DNA of 64,000 nucleotides, taken from Daphnia carinata (taxonomy: Eukaryota; Arthropoda; Branchiopoda; Diplostraca; Daphniidae). Below are positions 22,901 to 28,638 of this stretch, one piece after another. The position numbers and the translations under genes are program-made. The stretch spans positions 5,984,424 to 6,048,423 of the forward strand of contig NC_081334.1 of NCBI RefSeq assembly GCF_022539665.2, in the 5' to 3' direction. Position 1 is the stretch's first letter. Every line of letters begins with the position of its first letter. The notes below the pieces were generated by a model. It was not told the DNA's origin. It did no database searches and was given only the letters and a program-made list of their open reading frames with translations.

Positions 22901-25120
22901 CACCCCGCCTCCCAGTCCTCCCATCATTCCGCCATTACCTAGGGACTATGCCGAATTCGAATTGAGTCTACAGACATTGATGAGGCAAACCGCTCTGCTC
23001 AGCCGGCCTTCACCGAGTACGTAAACAAGAAAGACGAAAAAAACAAAAACAAAAAGCAATTGGAAAACAAACATCACATTTTTTGCCTGCGCACGCGTTT
23101 TTATTTTAGTTGTGTGTTGTATTTTGATTTACCCCTCCCTTTTATTTTGCGGGATCACACCAACACCAAGGCTTCCCTTTTTTTTTTTTTTTAGAAAAAG
23201 GTTTCCGCAATCGAACGGGATTTAGAGGAGCAGTTAGTTTTTCCCCATAGCGCATCTGTTTTTGGAATTTTGTTTGCACCTTCTTGAACCGCACCTTTGA
23301 TGCGGCAGGTCGTGTTATCCGCTTGCGCTTTTCGTTCGTTTACGTGTTTTCTTACCTTTTGTTTTTTTTTTCTCTGTTTTGCACGCAGTTGCACGACTCC
23401 GCCCGAAATCCGTCCGCCTTACAAGTGCGTTTTATTTTCTTTTTTTCCCCTTGCTTGTTCGTCTTCGCTTCTGCACATTTTCACTCTTTTTAAATGCATG
23501 TTACCCCCTGCCACCCACCACCAATTCTTTGACTTTTATCTTTTCTCGAAGGAAAGAAAAACTGATAGTCATTATTTATATTTTTCTTCAAGCTTTAACA
23601 GCCCCCTTTGGCAGCTTACAGTCGGCACGCTAATTAATGCAAAGTCCCTTTTCCGCTTTCAATATATATGGCAGCAGCTCTTTTGATTTCCTCAGGCTTG
23701 CAAATGCCCAGCTGTACACACACACACACACACACATTGGGTGAACAGTAGAGCTGAGTCTTTGAAGTTCTTGAGATCAAAAGAAGCCTAGCTTCATCAG
23801 CTTTTAGCGGTGCTAGGGAACATTTGCAATTAGAGACTAACTATGCATGTTGCAACAAAAAAAAAAAATATGAATGAAACTTGCCGCTAAGCTGGAAGTT
23901 CATTGCCCAAAAATAAATGTATACGCGACAGCTTAAGACATTATGCGCTACTCGCTCGAGCGTCGTCGCCTTGTTGACAGACATCTGACATTCTTTTTTT
24001 TTTGTGTGTGTGTTAAAAATAACAGGTTATCACTGGGACTGTTCGGATTGGGCCAATCAGAGCCAGAACCCGTTACCTAACATCACTGAAGTACCAGGGT
24101 CCGAGATACCCGACTCTTCGAGTTTCCATAGCAACGAAAGTAACGAGTCCAATGGCAACAACCATCAACTCGACACCCTGCACAACGGTACGTTTTTCGA
24201 TCATTAGTCCGAGCTAATAGTCGATACGCTTTTCTTTATTTAACGACCACGTCTATGAACGCTCCGATTACCTTAGTCATCACCATCCGGAATGCATCCG
24301 CCCTTTAATACGAGTTTTCCTTTCTCTTCTTTTTTTCAGGGATGATGATGACAATCAGTCCCGAACGTGACCTGGATACGTTGGTGGAAGACCCGAAACC
24401 TGTCCCGACATCGAACGGATTCAGATCTTTGGATTCGGATTGCGGTACGGATGTTGAGATGGGATCCAACAGCACCAACCCGTTCCGAACATGTCAACCC
24501 CCGAGCTTCGAGGAAATCCTCGCCAACAGCGGACTGCGCCTGTCGGATTTGGCTGTCGTCTCCATACCCAACAGGTAGGTTTTGCATTTTGCATGTGTGT
24601 CGCAAACGCTTTGCCGGATATTGACACGTCTCGCACTTTATTCATTGCCAATAGCGATGGAGGATGTAGCGACAGTGAAGCACCGTCAGAGTCATTACCA
24701 CCACCTGGCAACTACTCTAGGCATCCCAATCATTATCTACCACCTTACAGCATCGCCAGCGAAACGGAAGCGGAAGATTCATCGCCCGTCCGCGGCGGCA
24801 ACAACAATGGACGCAACGTCTACGGCAATCGCGGCGTAACGAACAACGACGACGATGACGACAGCAGCCCATCATCGTCGAGCTCGTTTGCCAGTCAAAT
24901 CCGTCGCCCGCTGACCAATTTACGGGCCGTGGGGAACGGAGCTTCCGCCGCATCGTCTGCTCACGATCGCGTTTCGTCGTTGATGGGCTCGTGCAGTGAC
25001 GTATCCAATTTGTGCGACATTGAAGATTCCGAGTTTGAAGCCGAGGACGTCAGGCCGAGAATGCCAGCGCCGATGACTACGATCCATAAAGCGGGCCAAC
25101 CGATCCAGACAGACGTCTAA
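1..25120 (+). CDS. kug: Fat-like atypical cadherin (kugelei / FAT1-3 class), 5' part outside window
   Basis: Giant single-pass adhesion receptor. Fat-like/FAT1-3 proteins act at the plasma membrane in planar polarity, collective cell migration and actin control (family knowledge). Seen here: 29 exons with compatible splice phases, about 25 cadherin-repeat ends with DxNDNxPxF-type motifs, a juxtamembrane region, EGF and laminin-G modules, four further EGF modules, a transmembrane helix near 20872-20943 and a tail with YHWDCSDW and the C-terminal PDZ ligand QTDV. The laminin-G/EGF order and the YHWD motif separate it from the Fat/FAT4 class. FAT1-class proteins have 34 cadherin repeats, so about nine or ten precede base 1. 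Exon lengths agree with phase throughout except the 22803-23016 exon, where the frame breaks. The span includes introns; exons are listed separately. Confidence 0.95.
28..1677 (+). other. Fat-like intron, 1.65 kb
   Basis: No exon recognised. A/T homopolymers of 10-20 nt and one C run. A homopolymer-free patch at 1180-1330 has a short open frame without family resemblance. Confidence 0.8.
1678..1879 (+). CDS. kug: Fat-like exon 2
   Basis: Acceptor ATTTTAG, donor GTATGT, phase 0 in and phase 1 out. It encodes the calcium-binding end of one cadherin repeat (VLDENDH), then the first half of the next (HVSENSP, AIDGDRNSKLTY, FDIDPNTG). Confidence 0.93.
1880..3197 (+). other. Fat-like intron, 1.3 kb
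   Basis: Contains a T run of 29 at 2401-2429 and a GA repeat near 2468-2490. No coding signal seen. Confidence 0.8.
3198..3259 (+). CDS. kug: Fat-like exon 3
   Basis: This 62-nt exon carries the mid-repeat TGRLDREN motif. It completes the split glycine codon of NTG from the previous exon and leaves in phase 0 at donor GTAAGA. It is too short to stand out as an open frame but fits the cadherin fold exactly. Confidence 0.9.
3260..4663 (+). other. Fat-like intron, 1.4 kb
   Basis: Mostly homopolymer-rich, but 3770-4080 is a balanced, homopolymer-free island with an open frame of no recognisable family. No exon called. Confidence 0.75.
4664..4825 (+). CDS. kug: Fat-like exon 4
   Basis: Fifty-four codons, phase 0 to 0, acceptor TTCCAG and donor GTATGT. 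It begins VMVIDNGNP, contains the repeat end VDDVNDNAPEF and opens the next repeat (FYKIQIPAS). Confidence 0.94.
4826..6850 (+). other. Fat-like intron upstream of the 96-nt exon
   Basis: 2.0 kb with G-runs near 4921 and 5228 and T-runs near 5890 (as A) and 6115. Nothing coding recognised. Confidence 0.75.
6851..6946 (+). CDS. kug: Fat-like 96-nt exon 5, probable cassette
   Basis: This 32-codon exon is phase 0 on both sides, with donor GTAAGA and a pyrimidine-poor acceptor (GACCTAG). It reads NETEEWLDPES... to ...LLGSPVFR and joins directly to VEAFDRDTG of the next exon. It contains two N-glycosylation sequons (NET, NST). Skipping it also preserves frame and leaves a normal-length A-B loop in that cadherin repeat, so it may be alternatively spliced. 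Confidence 0.65.
6947..8131 (+). other. Fat-like intron downstream of the 96-nt exon
   Basis: 1.2 kb, strongly T-rich at 7380-7880. The long open frame there is low-complexity Phe/Ser and is not a gene. Confidence 0.75.
8132..8287 (+). CDS. kug: Fat-like exon 6
   Basis: Fifty-two codons in phase 0/0, acceptor TACAG and donor GTGAGT. It encodes the core of a cadherin repeat (AFDRDTGDNG, FRIHPHSGIIYA, ending EFSFN). Confidence 0.94.
8288..8892 (+). other. Fat-like intron, 0.6 kb
   Basis: A short GA repeat near 8620-8635. No exon seen. Confidence 0.8.
8893..9109 (+). CDS. kug: Fat-like exon 7
   Basis: It begins VRASDRGRP and ends with phase 1 after KIE. The repeat end is degenerate (VPAQSPNPP) instead of DVNDN, as in the equivalent FAT1 repeat. 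The following VMESDPVGH matches the FAT1 segment VMESDPVAH. Confidence 0.93.
9316..9458 (+). CDS. kug: Fat-like exon 8
   Basis: This 143-nt exon starts at acceptor GGACAG and completes the split codon to give KIEDGNIGDKF. It includes QPLDWEQQSSYLLNISITDG of a cadherin repeat and ends in phase 0 at TQ. Confidence 0.93.
9560..9801 (+). CDS. kug: Fat-like exon 9
   Basis: It starts LEITVLDVNDHPPVF, the end of one repeat, and then covers most of the next (VSENAEVGAE, ATDADQDKRVFYAL, LAEKLDR). The exon ends inside the arginine codon (phase 2) at donor GTAAAA. Confidence 0.94.
9881..10312 (+). CDS. kug: Fat-like exon 10
   Basis: It continues RETMAQHLLTVSVKDQG, closes the repeat at DVIDHNDHTPEF, holds a full further repeat (IDKDRGANSKVTYSI) and ends in the degenerate linker TMAENDPPK. 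Phase 2 in and out. Confidence 0.94.
10441..10675 (+). CDS. kug: Fat-like exon 11
   Basis: Most of one cadherin repeat, from FLQSEYTADVFEDA to NLSISAMNM. Acceptor TTTGCAG, donor GTACGT, phase 2 in and 0 out. Confidence 0.94.
10771..11877 (+). CDS. kug: Fat-like exon 12
   Basis: A large 369-codon exon with three repeat ends of normal type (SDVNDNSPTF, TDVNDSPPKF, TDINDNRPVF) and one degenerate end (EKMLPSGLAF). The leucine-rich start SVLLPTFAG of the third repeat matches the FAT1 order. Phase 0 both ends. The long antisense open frame here is a codon shadow. Confidence 0.96.
12013..12409 (+). CDS. kug: Fat-like exon 13
   Basis: It opens VQAMDKDVGENGD, closes the repeat with the degenerate VVDKSQPVF, then starts the next repeat (SASVAESADP, FAVDFNTG). 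It ends in phase 1 inside the glycine codon. Confidence 0.95.
12410..13921 (+). other. Fat-like intron, 1.5 kb, with a microexon candidate
   Basis: T/A-rich. A 24-nt frame-preserving microexon candidate lies at 13354-13377; otherwise nothing recognised. Confidence 0.75.
13354..13377 (+). CDS. kug: Candidate 24-nt extracellular microexon
   Basis: Bounded by acceptor AACTTCAG and a perfect donor GTAAGT, no stop in phase 1. Inclusion would change NTGLIY to NTAHNSENGPCLIY within a cadherin repeat. Splice-signal evidence only. Confidence 0.25.
13922..14158 (+). CDS. kug: Fat-like exon 14
   Basis: Phase 1 in and out. It restores the NTG glycine and continues LIYIVNRLDYEARSKYELL, then DDANDSPPEF and the start of the next repeat, ending SAHDLDS. 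Confidence 0.95.
14295..14525 (+). CDS. kug: Fat-like exon 15
   Basis: The middle of a cadherin repeat: GINAQVVYRLLP, FHMNPEDGTL, RSLDRETQSQHHLL, ending AHIWIR. Phase 1 in and out. Confidence 0.94.
14610..14804 (+). CDS. kug: Fat-like exon 16
   Basis: Repeat end VEDVNDNPPQF, then the first half of the next repeat (VLSEDGKRGQF, GGNDQQMFNIDSKRG). Phase 1 in and out. Confidence 0.94.
14868..15382 (+). CDS. kug: Fat-like exon 17
   Basis: It starts TVTLGNLHRFG, corresponding to LSNLHRHA in FAT1, ends that repeat with the degenerate LLSTNRHSPSF, holds a full repeat closing at GDVNDNRPRF and starts another. Phase 1 in and 0 out. Confidence 0.95.
15455..15599 (+). CDS. kug: Fat-like exon 18
   Basis: VQAMDLDVDSNAKLSYSI through STGELFLKLNALAL. 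Acceptor TTTTTAG, phase 0 in and 1 out. Confidence 0.93.
15682..15843 (+). CDS. kug: Fat-like exon 19
   Basis: It carries NEVFQFFVRAEDHGSP, which matches NEFFTFFVRAVDNGSP of FAT1, then the degenerate repeat end DPQERAPTF and ISESAPVG. Phase 1 in and out. Confidence 0.93.
15924..16801 (+). CDS. kug: Fat-like exon 20
   Basis: Start set at 15924 because joining there gives SAPVGTTIARVKA, the normal repeat opening. A competing in-frame AG 27 nt upstream would insert nine residues. Repeat ends LDTNEHPPEF and RDYNDNPPQF follow, and a third repeat begins. Ends phase 0 at GTAAAA. Confidence 0.93.
16872..19265 (+). CDS. kug: Fat-like exon 21 (largest)
   Basis: This 798-codon exon closes one cadherin repeat (LDDNDHAPVC) and contains the last run of repeats, with ends MDVNDNAPSF, TDVNDNPPQF, LDSNDNPPVF, TDANDNPPAF and the degenerate EESKYPPII. 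It then encodes the conserved juxtamembrane region (ILTIRDITPDDFVTSYRKNF, DILFSVQKPAGG). An RTRR site sits at 19023-19034. Phase 0 at both ends. Confidence 0.97.
19334..19849 (+). CDS. kug: Fat-like exon 22: EGF modules and laminin-G start
   Basis: GFCTSNFCGVNGKC starts a cysteine-rich module; SFVAPRH then matches SFVTPRH of FAT1. A second module (ECARNPCPD...) follows, then the first half of a laminin-G domain (YFSGKSYAQYNLG to YSILEIVNGE). Phase 0/0. Confidence 0.95.
19933..21105 (+). CDS. kug: Fat-like exon 23: laminin-G, four EGF, membrane span
   Basis: The rest of laminin-G (YRFDCGSGEGLVRV, VGCLDDIRLN), then four EGF modules starting near 20368, 20485, 20599 and 20707; the last begins DVNECEPSPCQNGGTC and is calcium-binding type. 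The transmembrane helix follows, then a basic stop-transfer stretch (WRRNKRSRS) and the start of the tail. Phase 0/0. Confidence 0.96.
20872..20943 (+). other. kug: Transmembrane helix of Fat-like
   Basis: About 24 hydrophobic residues (PILWILIAAGLTVMIL...LLVS) follow the last EGF module and are followed at once by WRRNKR, giving an outside-to-inside type I orientation. Confidence 0.93.
21181..21571 (+). CDS. kug: Fat-like exon 24: cytoplasmic tail
   Basis: It begins VPPMLPPRPASYTPS, matching VPVRPISYTPS in FAT1. NNLDTIRSYGSAADELE and SDTDSVHKPRW are also family-conserved tail motifs. It ends HN plus one base (phase 1) at donor GTACGT. Joining it straight to the 24026 exon recreates the family motif NGYHWD. 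Confidence 0.95.
21572..22234 (+). other. Fat-like intron between tail exons 24 and 25
   Basis: T-run near 21697-21717, G-runs near 21835 and 22147. No additional exon recognised. Confidence 0.75.
22235..22420 (+). CDS. kug: Fat-like exon 25: probable cytoplasmic cassette exon
   Basis: It is 186 nt and phase 1 on both sides, so it can be skipped. It reads DLKGKCSETGSTANRIHHNHHH, histidine-rich, to ASLDDCA. The acceptor is weak (CTTGATAG); the donor is GTACGT. No clear FAT1 counterpart is known to me. Confidence 0.7.
22421..22802 (+). other. Fat-like intron with TC microsatellite
   Basis: TC array at 22481-22505 and an A-run near 22750-22768. The 3' end lacks a normal pyrimidine tract, so the acceptor of the next exon is uncertain. 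Confidence 0.7.
22481..22505. repeat. TC microsatellite
   Basis: Pure TC array of 25 nt between Fat-like tail exons. Confidence 0.95.
22803..23016 (+). CDS. kug: Fat-like exon 26 candidate with frame conflict
   Basis: The 3' part (22848-23016) is a convincing proline-rich open frame (SMSPLPTPPPSPP, RDYAEFELSLQTLMRQT) that joins at donor GTACGT to SYHWDCSDW. Its frame is closed upstream by TGA at 22845-22847, and no AG after that gives the right phase. The phase entering from exon 25 through AG at 22801-22802 reads RGQRGGLALGTSSPV and stops at a TAG at about 22940. Either there is an indel or this is a poison/alternative exon. Confidence 0.45.
23017..24025 (+). other. Fat-like intron, 1.0 kb, with a microexon candidate
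   Basis: Holds the 36-nt candidate at 23389-23424 and a CA array at 23716-23736. Ends at acceptor AATAACAG. Confidence 0.75.
23389..23424 (+). CDS. kug: Candidate 36-nt cytoplasmic microexon
   Basis: A strong acceptor (T-run, then GTTTTGCACGCAG) and donor GTGCGT bound 36 nt with no stop in phase 1. If included it adds twelve basic residues (ARLRPKSVRLT core) immediately before YHWDCSDW. This is inferred from splice signals only. Confidence 0.3.
24026..24187 (+). CDS. kug: Fat-like exon 27: YHWDCSDW motif
   Basis: Phase 1 in and out, 162 nt. It starts with the conserved tail motif YHWDCSDW (HWDTSDW in FAT1) and ends LHN at donor GTACGT. The last seven exonic bases plus donor, CACAACG|GTACGT, are identical to those of exon 24. 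Confidence 0.95.
24340..24574 (+). CDS. kug: Fat-like exon 28
   Basis: It begins GMMMTISPERDLDTLVED and ends AVVSIPN in phase 2. Acidic cytoplasmic tail sequence without a recognised domain, but phase and splice sites are clean (acceptor TTTTTTCAG, donor GTAGGT). Confidence 0.92.
24655..25120 (+). CDS. kug: Fat-like exon 29: C-terminus with PDZ ligand
   Basis: SDGGCSDSEAPSES to the stop TAA at 25118. GSCSDVSNLCDIEDSEFE corresponds to ASCSDVSACCEVESE in FAT1. The protein ends QTDV, a class I PDZ-binding motif like HTEV of FAT1. A run of Asp and Ser codons lies at 24847-24891. Confidence 0.96.
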
Positions 25121-26664
25121 GATATGTAACTAAGCAGCTAGCAACTAGACATCATCTCGGATCGATGTCGCCGAAAATCGAGGACGACAGATGTTATCTA
25201 CGGCCTTGAAGTGCCTCGGCGTTTTTCCTCCCTCCGTTCTTTTCTATTCATTTTCCATTCTCTGTGCACTTTGCTGGGCGGCGCGTGATCCAGCCCATTT
25301 GCTTTCCCGGCAATCTATTTGCCAGTTCTTTTCTTCGTCGTTTGTCGAGCGCTCCGTTTCCCCGCTCTTTTAGCGCTTGAACGGCTGCAAACGGGAAGAC
25401 GATCGTCATCAGCTCAGAGATTTTATTAAGAGCTTCACTCGTTTCACACTGCGAAAATGTTTTTTAAATGTTGGAAGGGAAGTGAAAATTCAATTGAAAA
25501 AAATGACGAAGTTTAGCAAACGCTGTACTGAGAGAATTGTGTACGCGTCAAATTGTGCCACTCACCTCTGGAACACACGCAACTTTTAAAAACTGTAAAA
25601 AGTAATGTATGTAGATTGGCTATCGTGATTCAAACTCCCCCCTCCTACCACTGTCCATCCTCTTTTTCATTCTTTTTGTGGATAATCCCGTGGAAGTGGA
25701 GTGTGTGTGCGACCTCTGCTTCGTTATGTATGACGTGCAATGTTTATCTTCTATTTTTCTTGGTCTCCATTTTCGTTTGATCACGAAGCAAACGCGGTCC
25801 AGCTCGTTCGTTGTCCTCTTGTTTTTTTTTTTTGTTTTTTTACCTCTCTTTCTCCTATTTTTATTGTTTGATCTGACCTTTTTTCTTAGTCGGTTTCATG
25901 TATTCCTTTAGAAAACAAAAGGTTTTGTCGCGTCTGTGCGGGGTTGCCTTTTGATTTTATGATTTTTTTTTTTAAAGATAACGAAATGTTTGATTTCGCG
26001 TATACCAACAACATATTGTGTTCTGGCAATTATCAATGCACGTGGCTTTTTTTTTTTTTTTAATCTTTTGAATTTCTTCTCTTTTGTTTTTTTATTTTCA
26101 TTTCCTTGTTTTTCGTTCCTCTTGTTGTTTATATTTTTTTCTTTTTCCTTGTTGCACAGGAAAATTAACGAGCTGGCGGCAACAAAAAAAAAAAAAGAGA
26201 GACTTGATCCAGCCATATCTAAAACTGTTTGCCGCAATTTGTGTTTTTTCTGCCTTCCCCAAACCTCTTTTTACACAGACATATATATTATATAAATATG
26301 GAGAAAGAGAGAGAGATTGAAGAGAGGCATTTTTGGGGCATCGTATATTACAGGGCTTCGAGTAATATTTTTGCACCTACATTGTTCGCTTTTCCTTCTC
26401 TTTTGTCCAGTTTGTACATTAAACGATGATCGTGATGACGACATGGCAACGGTGTAGCAGACAACAACAAAAAAGTGTTTGAAAAAAATTGAAAGAAAAG
26501 TGTTGTACAGTTTTACCTTTTTAAAAACAACAAAAAATATGATTTCATCTCTTTTGTAAAGAAAATTGTGACAAATACACAGAAAACGCATGTTTATTTC
26601 ATTGTACACATTTCATATTGGCTATGAAAGATCTGCAGTGATTGGTTGTTGCTAGTTGTGTGCT

Positions 26665-26680
26665 GCCACCGTACGGTGGC
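26665..26680. repeat. Perfect 16-bp palindrome
   Basis: GCCACCGTACGGTGGC, self-complementary over its whole length, in the convergent intergenic region. Confidence 0.95.
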
Positions 26681-28142
26681 CATGGCGAAAATTAGCATAG
26701 AAAGAAAAGTACAAAAATCAAAAAAGAAAAAGAAGGGAAGGGTTAGCATTTAAGCATTGTTTTAAGCGGGAGATCGAACTGAGATCATTATAGTCTTACC
26801 ACGTGCGGCTGGTGCACGTCTATTGACGCACAGTCCTACACAATGCGTTATTTGCATGAAAGCTAGATTTCTTTGTCGCAGTGAATTATCGAGCCGTGCA
26901 ATCTTTCGACTTTTTTTTGTCTTTTGACATCACAGTTTTGCTATTTAACTAACAATCGATGCAGTAGAAATTCTAAGAAAAGCTAAGACGAACATGAGAA
27001 AGGACACACACACAGCATGGAGTTGGCACATGGTCGCGAGAATAGACGTTAAATCATCGTGGAATGGAGCAAACAATCGGAAAATCGATCCAACAAGTCT
27101 CGGTTCGTTTCAATCACGTGGTAGTGACGTTCAACATTGTGTGACTGGTTTTTTAACACGACGGCCAAGCAAACGTCGTTTTTCTTCCAAAGTTTCGTGC
27201 ATCTGCTGCCCCACACACACACACACACACACACATTAACTTTTATTTTCGTCGTGGTCGACGACTTTTCAACGCTCTGGTGAACGCCCATTTTGATCCT
27301 GACAACTGGCCATCAGAGAAACCGCGTGCTCTACCCCATTTGCTGGCCCACCTACGCTAGCCCCCATCATTATCGAGAAGGATATGATCGTTTTGGACAG
27401 ACGATCGAAAGGTAGGAACCAAAATGCCCTATATTATTTCTCTCGTTTTTTTTTTTTTCGAAACACGCCAACTTTTCTCGTGCCGTGTCGTTCCCACATC
27501 AAATTGTTTCGATCGATTGTTATCGAGTTGAGCTCAATTCTTTCGTATTCTTTTTATGTCCCTTTTTTTGGCTTGTTGTGCTCAACTTAAAGTTACAATC
27601 CTCGTCTAAAGCCGAAAGCGTTCTTTTTGATGTAAAGAAAATGGCGGACATCGAAGCTAGGGCCCAACAACATCGAATTGGTTCGCTTGTTGCTGCCGGA
27701 TGTCCCATGACATTCTGAGTTGATCGGTTGACTCTTTATTTTTTTGTTCCCCCATTTTTTTTTTTTTTTTTTTGGAGAGGGATATATTCGTATCCGGCGT
27801 ATGCCATCATAACAATGGCCTTTTATAACAATTCTGAGGCTCATGTGATGTGTCCGAGAAGATGGACATCCATGTCGGAAGAAAGGAGGGGGGTGGGAGA
27901 TCTTTCTGGAAGGCAGAAAAATGTTGGTTGTACTTCTCTAGAGACACGAGGTATAAAGTTGACTGCCGCCATTATTCGTTTTCTTCTTCTTTTTTTGCGC
28001 TTTGCGGGATCTACTCCCGCGGACAACAAAGGAATGGGAAGGAGAAGATCATCATCATCGTCTCTAGTCTTGACTTTCGAGTTCCAGCTGTTTAGGGTTT
28101 TTACTGCAGACGGACGTGATGTGACTGTCAGCTGTTTTTCCT

Positions 28143-28148
28143 TTTATT
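28143..28148 (-). terminator. Candidate poly(A) signal of ropporin-like gene
   Basis: AATAAA on the minus strand about 250 nt after the stop codon. Position is plausible; there is no transcript support. Confidence 0.35.
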
Positions 28149-28398
28149 CGTTCTAATGGGATGCAAACGTTCTCAATGCTCCCCCCACTTTGACGGGCCT
28201 TGTTATTGTTGATGAAAATGCTATTATCGTCGTTATTGAGAATGTGTGTATTTCTTTTCTCTTTAACATTTTGTCTACAATAATTGATTGTGTTTTATCG
28301 ATTGATCCGTTTGCCGAATTGAAGTCGGGGCAAATTTCTTGTTGCGACGTTGCCGTGCTTAGTTAATTGGATTTTGGCGGGAGAAAAAGTTTTTGTCT

Positions 28399-28638
28399 TT
28401 AGTGTAGGGTCGGACAAAGGGCGGATTTGAGGTTGAATCGGTTGACGGTGCCATCTTGAAGTTGGGCGACGCGACCGGCGTATTCGACGACGGCTTCGAT
28501 TTCCTCTTGGCCGATATCGCCGTCGATATTGGCCAGATAAGTGTACATCTCGATGAAAGTGTCGACGGGCAGCGAAGATCCGCCATCGTCGTCCGTTGTC
28601 AATATCGTGCACAACGTTTCCATAGTTTCCCCCAGGCT
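28399..28638 (-). CDS. Ropn1l: Ropporin-like exon 4
   Basis: SLGETMETLCTILTTDDDGG to CPTLH and stop. The acceptor is a tandem AGAG; the upstream AG keeps frame and aligns with SALGVTITKTL of human ropporin. Confidence 0.9.
   Translation of the reverse strand, partial: SLGETMETLCTILTTDDDGGSSLPVDTFIEMYTYLANIDGDIGQEEIEAVVEYAGRVAQLQDGTVNRFNLKSALCPTLH

Larger units (their letters stand above)
25121..28398. other. Fat-like 3'UTR and convergent intergenic region
   Basis: Starts at the Fat-like stop codon and runs to the ropporin-like stop codon on the other strand. An ATTAAA at 26418-26423 could serve as the Fat-like poly(A) signal, but I found no AATAAA and the transcript end is unknown. A 16-bp perfect palindrome lies at 26665-26680 and a CA array at 27212-27235. 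No gene recognised; small open frames here look random. Confidence 0.7.

Noticed and set aside
27593-27720. Short frame MADIEARAQQHRIGS in the intergenic region
   Set aside because: Too short and without splice or family support.
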